64,000 nt of DNA from Pseudomonas viridiflava (GTDB taxonomy: Bacteria; Pseudomonadota; Gammaproteobacteria; Pseudomonadales; Pseudomonadaceae), in NCBI RefSeq assembly GCF_900591205.1, contig NZ_UUPU01000076.1:39277-103276 (forward strand), in the 5' to 3' direction. The notes beneath the pieces are model-generated. The model did no database searches and was not told the DNA's origin. It worked only from the letters and a program-made list of their open reading frames with translations. Positions within the stretch are counted from its first letter, which is position 1; every line of letters begins with the position of its first letter. The position numbers and the translations under genes are program-made. Shown here piece by piece: positions 58,884-64,000 of this stretch.

Positions 58884-60692
58884 ATGAGTACGCAGCCCTT
58901 GACCCATGGAACGGTTCCCCAGCGCCTGGCGCACACCCGTGAACTGATGAGCCGCGAGGGCATTCACGCCCTGCTGGTGCCGTCAGCCGACCCGCACCTG
59001 TCCGAGTACTTGCCGGGTTACTGGCAGGGCCGCCAATGGTTGTCGGGGTTTCATGGCTCGGTGGGAACGCTGATTGTCACCGCGGATTTCGCCGGCGTGT
59101 GGGCCGACAGCCGCTACTGGGAACAGGCGACCAAGGAGCTCAAGGGCAGCGGCATCGAGTTGGTGAAACTGCAACCGGGCCAACCCGGCCCGCTGGAGTG
59201 GCTGGCCGAGCAAACCCCGGAAGGCGGCGTGGTCGCAGTGGACGGTGCAGTGATGGCCGTGGCCTCGGCACGTACCCTGGGCGGCAAGCTGGCGGAGCGC
59301 GGCGCACGCCTGCGTACCGATATCGACGTGCTGAATGAAGTCTGGCAAGACCGCCCGACATTGCCGAACCAACCGATCTATCAACACCTGCCGCCGCAAG
59401 CCACGGTCAGTCGTGGCGAAAAACTCGCCGCACTGCGCGCCAGCTTGAAAGAGAAAGGCGCCGACTGGCACTTCATCGCCACCCTGGATGACATCGCCTG
59501 GCTGTTCAACCTGCGCGGCGGCGACGTTTCGTTTAACCCGGTTTTCGTGTCTTTTGCTCTGATCAACCCACAGCAGGCCACCTTGTTCGTGGCGCTGAGC
59601 AAAGTCGATGCCGCGCTGCGGTCCGTGCTGGAGCAGGACGGTGTCAGCCTGCGCGACTACAGTGAAGTGGCCGATGCATTGCGCGCTGTGCCAGCGGGGG
59701 CCAGTTTGCAGGTCGACCCGGCAAGGGTGACGGCGGGCTTGCTGGAAAACCTCGATGCCGGGGTCAAGCTGATCGAAGGGCTCAACCCGACCACGCTGGC
59801 CAAATCCCGCAAGAGCCTGGCCGATGCGGAACACATTCGCCAGGTCATGGAGCAGGATGGCGCGGCGTTGTGCGAATTCTTCGCCTGGCTGGACAGCGCC
59901 CTGGGGCGCGAGCGCATTACTGAACTGACCATCGACGAACACCTGACTGCTGCGCGCACCCGTCGCCCGGGTTATGTGTCGCTGAGTTTCAACACCATTG
60001 CTGCGTACAACGCCAATGGCGCAATGCCGCATTACCACGCTACTGAAGAAGAGCACGCGCTGATCGAAGGCGATGGTTTGCTGCTGATTGATTCGGGTGG
60101 CCAGTACCTGGGTGGCACCACGGATATCACGCGGATGGTGCCCATCGGTACGCCGAGTGAAGAACAGAAACGCGATTGCACACGCGTGCTCAAGGGCGTG
60201 ATTGCCTTGTCCCGTGCGCAGTTCCCCAAGGGCATTCTGTCGCCGTTGCTGGATTCGATTGCGCGTGCGCCGATCTGGGCTGAAGGCGTGGATTACGGCC
60301 ACGGCACCGGGCACGGCGTAGGGTATTTCCTCAATGTGCACGAAGGCCCGCAAGTAATCGCCTATCAAGCCGCCACGGCGCCGCAAACCGCTATGCAGCC
60401 GGGCATGATCACCTCCATTGAACCGGGCACTTACCGCCCAGGGCGTTGGGGCGTGCGCATCGAGAACCTGGTGTTGAACCGTGAAGCGGGCAAGACCGAG
60501 TTCGGTGAGTTCCTCAGGTTCGAAACCCTGACCTTATGCCCGATCGACACCCGCTGCCTGGAGCCGTCGCTGCTCACGGCGGATGAGCGCGAGTGGTTCA
60601 ACGCCTACCACGCCGAAGTGCATGAACGCTTGAGCCCGTTGCTCAGTGGCGCGGCGCTTGAGTGGTTGCAGGTGCGTACCGCAGCTATTTGA
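58884..60692 (+). CDS. Xaa-Pro aminopeptidase P family protein (M24B)
   Basis: A protein of 602 residues with the three-domain plan of long aminopeptidase P (XPNPEP1-like): two N-terminal creatinase-like domains (1-300) and a pita-bread metallopeptidase domain. Visible metal-site motifs are LLIDSGGQYLGGTTDITRM (two Asp), GHGTGHGVGYFLNVHEGP (His) and ITSIEPGTYRPGRWGVRIEN (two Glu). It removes N-terminal residues before proline, using Mn2+. AGGAGA lies before the ATG. Confidence 0.93.
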   Translation: MSTQPLTHGTVPQRLAHTRELMSREGIHALLVPSADPHLSEYLPGYWQGRQWLSGFHGSVGTLIVTADFAGVWADSRYWEQATKELKGSGIELVKLQPGQPGPLEWLAEQTPEGGVVAVDGAVMAVASARTLGGKLAERGARLRTDIDVLNEVWQDRPTLPNQPIYQHLPPQATVSRGEKLAALRASLKEKGADWHFIATLDDIAWLFNLRGGDVSFNPVFVSFALINPQQATLFVALSKVDAALRSVLEQDGVSLRDYSEVADALRAVPAGASLQVDPARVTAGLLENLDAGVKLIEGLNPTTLAKSRKSLADAEHIRQVMEQDGAALCEFFAWLDSALGRERITELTIDEHLTAARTRRPGYVSLSFNTIAAYNANGAMPHYHATEEEHALIEGDGLLLIDSGGQYLGGTTDITRMVPIGTPSEEQKRDCTRVLKGVIALSRAQFPKGILSPLLDSIARAPIWAEGVDYGHGTGHGVGYFLNVHEGPQVIAYQAATAPQTAMQPGMITSIEPGTYRPGRWGVRIENLVLNREAGKTEFGEFLRFETLTLCPIDTRCLEPSLLTADEREWFNAYHAEVHERLSPLLSGAALEWLQVRTAAI

Positions 60693-60693
60693 T

Positions 60694-60891
60694 CGGTTGC
60701 AGTTCAGGCGCCAGGGCCATCGCGTCGGTCATAAGCACCACGGGCAGATTCTTGCCGAAGTCGCGCGGTTGATTGACGCCGGCAAGCTCAAGCCGATGAT
60801 GGAGGGGCGCCGATTCGACCTGCAAACGGACGACGCCGCTTACGATGCACTCGCAAGCGGCGCTCAAGGGCGCTTGGTGATCGAGATCTAA
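60694..60891 (+). pseudogene. Remnant of a zinc-type alcohol dehydrogenase/quinone reductase
   Basis: The open frame reads KHHGQILAEVARLIDAGKLKPMM and ends GRLVIEI. This is the usual C-terminal 50 residues of medium-chain NAD(P)-dependent dehydrogenases. The N-terminal 280 residues, including the Rossmann fold, are missing, and the frame begins inside the preceding aminopeptidase gene. It is therefore a decayed remnant. Its stop overlaps the convergent isomerase gene. Confidence 0.72.
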
Positions 60892-61478
60892 CTCAGGGCT
60901 TCGCGCACAAATTCCAGACGGTCCTGACCGAAGAACAGCTGGTTGCCTACAAACATACTGGGCGCGCCGAACACGCCGCGTTGAACGGCCTGTTCGGTGT
61001 TGTCCTTGAGCGCGGTTTTTACCCGTTCATCGTTGGCCATGGCTAGTACTTGCTCGGGGTCAAAGCCGTGCTCGCTAAGCACATCGGCCACCACGGCAGG
61101 GTCGCCCAGGTAGCGACCTTCTGCCCAAAGCGCGTGAAACAGGCAGCCCACCAGGTCGTGGAAGCGTTCAGGCTGGCGCAGTTGCATGCCGGTGATCGCA
61201 CGCATCAACACCAGCGTGTTGATCGGGAAGTGCGGGCTGAAGGTGAGCGCGACGTTGTAGCGCCGGGCGTAACGCGCCAGGTCGTCAAACATATAGCGCC
61301 CTTTGGCCGGGATGGTGATCGGCGAGGTGTTGCCCGTCGCCTTGAACACACCGCCCAACAGCATGGGGCGGTACACCAGTTGCGCGCCGGTTGCCGCGCA
61401 CAGGGCGGGGAGCTGGGTGTAGGCCAGGTAAGTGGCGGGGCTGCCGAGGTCGAAGAAAAATTCCAGGGTTTTACGCAT
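60888..61478 (-). CDS. 2-hydroxychromene-2-carboxylate isomerase family protein (DsbA-like fold)
   Basis: A cytosolic protein of 196 residues of the kappa-GST/HCCA isomerase group. It has FFFDLGSPATYLAYTQLP with the conserved Ser at the glutathione site, and a C-terminal FGAPSMFVGNQLFFGQDRLEFV. Characterised members isomerise 2-hydroxychromene-2-carboxylate in naphthalene breakdown with glutathione; many homologues have other roles. It is 38 bases downstream of an SDR gene on the same strand and probably cotranscribed. Confidence 0.86.
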   Translation of the reverse strand: MRKTLEFFFDLGSPATYLAYTQLPALCAATGAQLVYRPMLLGGVFKATGNTSPITIPAKGRYMFDDLARYARRYNVALTFSPHFPINTLVLMRAITGMQLRQPERFHDLVGCLFHALWAEGRYLGDPAVVADVLSEHGFDPEQVLAMANDERVKTALKDNTEQAVQRGVFGAPSMFVGNQLFFGQDRLEFVREALS

Positions 61479-61516
61479 GGTCGATGCTCGCTGCTTATTT
61501 GTTATGGGGGGCGTGC

Positions 61517-62248
61517 TTACCAGGGTTCGTTCCAGGGACGCAGGTCCAGCTCGAAGGTCCACGCGTCGCGGGGCTGGCTGTGCAGATACCAATAGTTTTC
61601 GGCGATGTGTTCGGGGTTGAGAATGCCGTCCTGATCCTTGAGGGCGTATTTCTGCGGGAAATTGTCGCGAATGAAGTCTGTGTCGATGGCGCCGTCGACC
61701 ACCACATGGGCAACGTGGATGTTCATCGGGCCCAGTTCCCGCGCCATGCTTTGTGCCAGGGCGCGGATGCCGTGCTTGGCACCGGCGAACGCAGCAAAAC
61801 CGGCCGCGCCGCGCAGGCCCGCGGTGGCGCCGGTGAACAGGATCGTGCCGCGGTGGCGGGTGACCATGCGCTTGGCCACTTCACGCGCATTCAGGAAACC
61901 GGAGAAGCAGGCCATCTCCCATATCTTGAAATACTTGCGTGCGGTTTCTTCCAGAATGCTGCAGGGCACGTTGGCGCCGATGTTGAACACGAACGCTTCG
62001 ATAGGGCCCAGCTCGGTTTCAATCTGTTCGACCAGCGCGATCACATCCTCTTCTTTACGCGCATCGCAGGCAAAGCCGTGGGCTTGGCCGCCGGCCGCGC
62101 GGATGGTGTCGACCAAAGGCTGCAATTTATCGGCGCTGCGGCGGGTGACACAGGCCACATAGCCTTCGCGGGCAAAGCGTTTGGCAATGGCACCGCCGGT
62201 TGCATCGCCGGCGCCCACTACCAATACGATTTTGTTGTTATGCGTCAT
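61517..62248 (-). CDS. Short-chain dehydrogenase/reductase (SDR)
   Basis: An SDR of 243 residues. The nucleotide motif is VVGAGDATGGAIAKRFAREG, a variant of TGxxxGxG. Instead of the canonical Ser-Tyr-Lys there is FTGATAGLRGAAGFAAFAGAKHGIRALAQS, where Phe stands at the usual Tyr position before AGAKHG. Such YxxxK-lacking members exist, so catalysis is uncertain. GGAG precedes the ATG. It is probably cotranscribed with the downstream isomerase. Confidence 0.84.
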   Translation of the reverse strand: MTHNNKIVLVVGAGDATGGAIAKRFAREGYVACVTRRSADKLQPLVDTIRAAGGQAHGFACDARKEEDVIALVEQIETELGPIEAFVFNIGANVPCSILEETARKYFKIWEMACFSGFLNAREVAKRMVTRHRGTILFTGATAGLRGAAGFAAFAGAKHGIRALAQSMARELGPMNIHVAHVVVDGAIDTDFIRDNFPQKYALKDQDGILNPEHIAENYWYLHSQPRDAWTFELDLRPWNEPW

Positions 62249-62359
62249 GGGAACTCCGTAGGCTCGAATGTCGAACAGGAGTTTAGACGCAGCGCCGCGA
62301 AGGGCCGGGTTGTTGGCAATAATTAAACGGGAGCAGTCACGGGCGGACTGCTCGGGCGA

Positions 62360-62641
62360 TTACTTGCAGATGACGATCATGCTGCGGCTGGTGTAGCCGG
62401 CAGGGTTGAGGCCGAAGGGGTAGTCCCCTGGCTCCTCGGAATTGTCACCAGACTTGGCGATAACCCGGTAGCCCTTCGTGCCGCACGAATTGGTTGCACT
62501 GGTGTAGCACTGGTCCCAGGAGGACGACAGGCCGGAACAGTTGATATGCAGCCCTTTTTTGCCCCGTTTCACTTCTGTCTTGGTGGTCGCGGCGCAGCCG
62601 GCAATGCCTACGACCATGAACAGTATCAAAATTCGCTTCAT
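62360..62641 (-). CDS. Small cysteine-rich lipoprotein (hypothetical)
   Basis: A protein of 93 residues with a lipoprotein signal (MKRILILFMVVGIAGC) and four further Cys (INCSG, DQCYT, NSCGT, IVICK) that could form two disulfides in the periplasm. The start at 62641 is preferred over one 24 bases upstream because AAGGA lies five to nine bases before it. No function is known to me. Confidence 0.7.
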   Translation of the reverse strand: MKRILILFMVVGIAGCAATTKTEVKRGKKGLHINCSGLSSSWDQCYTSATNSCGTKGYRVIAKSGDNSEEPGDYPFGLNPAGYTSRSMIVICK

Positions 62642-62804
62642 TCCTATCCTTAATAGCCGCTTCACATGCTTGAAGCTGGCTCTACTCGCTCTCGAGTATA
62701 GCGTTCGCGCTCTCCCTGTCGAAAATCTCCATGAATGACATTCGTTTGCAGCTTAAACATGGCCTAAATGAGCGGCAAATACCAGAGCTACCTTCAAAGA
62801 TGTT

Positions 62805-63692
62805 TCAATCCGCTGGAACCAGCGGCGCTGACTCTTTACGCATTGTTACCGTTGCGCCTACGGAGGCCAGAATAATGCAGGTGATGGCCAGCCATTGCGC
62901 GAGGGACAGCTGCTCGTGCAGGAACAGCAGCCCGGAGAGTGCGCCGAACGCCGGTTCGATGCTCATGAGCGTGCCGAAAGTGCGGGCGGGGAGGCGAGTC
63001 AGTGCGACCATCTCCAGGGTGTAGGGCAGGGCGGTGGACAAAATCGCGACGCCGATTGCGACGGGAATCAAGGCGGGGCTCAGCAGTGCGGCACCTGCAT
63101 GGACGATGCCGATAGGGGCGACAAACAAGGCCGCGATCATCACGCCGAGGGCAGCGGTTTGCACGCCGTTGTCGTTACCTGCCTTCTGTCCATACAGAAT
63201 ATAGAGTGCCCAGCAGACACCCGCCCCCAATGCATAGGCGGCGCCGAGCAAGTCGATGCCGCTGCCGGCTTCGCCCATGGGTATCAGCAACAGCAGGCCG
63301 ATGACTGCCAGCGCGATCCATAGGAAGTCTACCGCCCGCCGTGAGGCGTAGATCGCTACGGCGAGCGGCCCGGTGAACTCCAGCGCGACCGCAATGCCCA
63401 GGGGGACGCTGCGCAACGACATATAGAAGAGGAAGTTCATACCGCCCAAGGCCATTCCGTAGACGATCACCGTGCGCAGTGATTTGGCTGTCAGCCTGGC
63501 GCGCCATGGGCGTAATAGAAGCAGCATGATCACGCTGGCGAAAATCAGGCGCAGGGCGGTGGTGCCTTGTGCGCCGACCACAGGGAACATGCTCTTGGCC
63601 AGCGAGGCGCCGGACTGGATGGAGGCCATGGCGATCAACAGCAGGCCGACAGGAAACAATGCCGAGGCCAGGCTGCTAGGGGAGGTGGTCAT
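62805..63692 (-). CDS. rhtA: Threonine/homoserine exporter RhtA, EamA/DMT family
   Basis: An inner-membrane protein of 295 residues with ten helices in two EamA repeats. The N-terminus LLIAMASIQSGASLAKSMFPVVGAQGTTALRL is very close to E. coli RhtA, which exports threonine and homoserine. A perfect 20-base palindrome 67 bases upstream is a likely operator. Confidence 0.85.
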   Translation of the reverse strand: MTTSPSSLASALFPVGLLLIAMASIQSGASLAKSMFPVVGAQGTTALRLIFASVIMLLLLRPWRARLTAKSLRTVIVYGMALGGMNFLFYMSLRSVPLGIAVALEFTGPLAVAIYASRRAVDFLWIALAVIGLLLLIPMGEAGSGIDLLGAAYALGAGVCWALYILYGQKAGNDNGVQTAALGVMIAALFVAPIGIVHAGAALLSPALIPVAIGVAILSTALPYTLEMVALTRLPARTFGTLMSIEPAFGALSGLLFLHEQLSLAQWLAITCIILASVGATVTMRKESAPLVPAD

Positions 63693-63758
63693 TGGAGGTG
63701 TTCGTCCGAGGTCATATTAAGAGAAACAGAGGGCGCTATGATGCTTAACTGTTTGGCG

Positions 63759-63778
63759 TTGAGCAATATATTGCTCAA
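63759..63778. promoter_or_regulatory. Perfect 20-base palindrome upstream of rhtA
   Basis: TTGAGCAATATATTGCTCAA is self-complementary over its whole length and AT-rich at the centre. It lies between rhtA and the rRNA-type promoter. A dimeric regulator such as an Lrp/AsnC protein is a reasonable candidate. Confidence 0.7.
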
Positions 63779-63854
63779 TTATCCGGTTGCGGCGCTCTAT
63801 ATAGAAGGGATTTACGGGTTCATGGCTCGATTGATAGAAAAACCAAATTAAGGG

Positions 63855-63882
63855 TTGACGGCAGATTCTGGAAGTCTATAAT
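63855..63882 (+). promoter_or_regulatory. Strong rRNA-operon-type promoter
   Basis: TTGACG and TATAAT are separated by 16 bases and followed by the GC-rich discriminator TCGCCCC. The following 100 bases resemble the leader of Pseudomonas 16S rRNA operons as I recall it. The window ends before any rRNA gene. Confidence 0.8.
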
Positions 63883-64000
63883 TCGCCCCACTTCCGGCGC
63901 AGTCGAAACGGAAAACTCCTTGGTAAACAAAGAGTTATGCGAGATTCGACAGCGGGTTGCTTCAGTTCATCGAAGCCCAGAAGGAGTTGGTAGAGCAGTG
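63883..64000 (+). other. Probable leader of an rRNA operon (cut by window edge)
   Basis: No coding frame. The region begins at the presumed transcription start and contains the GGTTGCTTCAG..TCATCGAAG stretch that I associate with leaders before 16S genes in this genus. Confidence 0.55.

Overview
The window looks like ordinary chromosome of a fluorescent pseudomonad, probably of the Pseudomonas fluorescens group. The evidence is the high GC content, the many REPIN-type palindromes (GTGGGAGC-GGCTTGC families), an fpvGHJKCDEF pyroverdine-type iron-release operon (fpv = ferripyoverdine), an msuEDC-sfnR sulfonate operon, and a block (prc to a UTRA regulator) whose gene order matches what I recall of P. 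aeruginosa PA3249-PA3258. I see no transposase, prophage, CRISPR array or rRNA gene. The right edge runs into what looks like the P1 promoter of an rRNA operon.

Layout. 1-14.3 kb: end of a LysR gene, PA2817-family protein, fadE, a transglutaminase-like protein, a GST, the YadGH-type ABC exporter, a TetR/MFS divergent pair, a TDT-family channel, an MFS-acyltransferase fusion, a guanidine-II riboswitch with gdx (sugE), a PanS-like transporter and rdgC. 14.4-15.0 kb: a tandem duplication of a tRNA-Val/tRNA-Asp pair. 15.3-21.3 kb: BCCT transporter, CocE-type hydrolase, LysR and MFS on one strand. 21.3-28.9 kb: membrane-anchored catalase-like protein with a di-haem peroxidase, an FKBP lipoprotein, YkvA, an XRE regulator with a small partner, and an EAL-CBS-GGDEF protein. 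29.0-38.7 kb: prc, quinone reductase, HAD phosphatase, and an ABC importer with an alkaline-phosphatase-superfamily hydrolase under a HutC-type regulator. 39.0-45.1 kb: the fpv operon. 45.4-50.8 kb: a leuCD paralogue, LysR, dctA and a haloacetate-dehalogenase-like hydrolase. 51.0-56.8 kb: VOC protein, soxR with a divergent monooxygenase, and msuEDC-sfnR. 57.2-64 kb: small lipoproteins, a cysteine desulfurase, an Xaa-Pro aminopeptidase, an isomerase, an SDR, rhtA and the rRNA-type promoter.

Several neighbouring genes form functional units. FpvG (reductase side), FpvHJK and the FpvC-F ABC system handle iron released from ferripyoverdine. MsuE supplies FMNH2 to MsuC and MsuD for sulfur recovery from C1 sulfinates and sulfonates, and a perfect sigma-54 promoter plus an upstream palindrome suggest that the SfnR-type activator at the operon end drives it. 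SoxR sits opposite a MerR-type promoter with a 19-bp spacer. The LeuCD paralogue, DctA and a DmlR-like LysR suggest use of an unsaturated C4/C5 dicarboxylate. The ABC/phosphatase cluster carries near-perfect HutC-family operators (TGGTCTAG-NCCA) and resembles phosphonate or phosphodiester uptake modules.

All calls come from reading the sequence and known family motifs; no database search was run.
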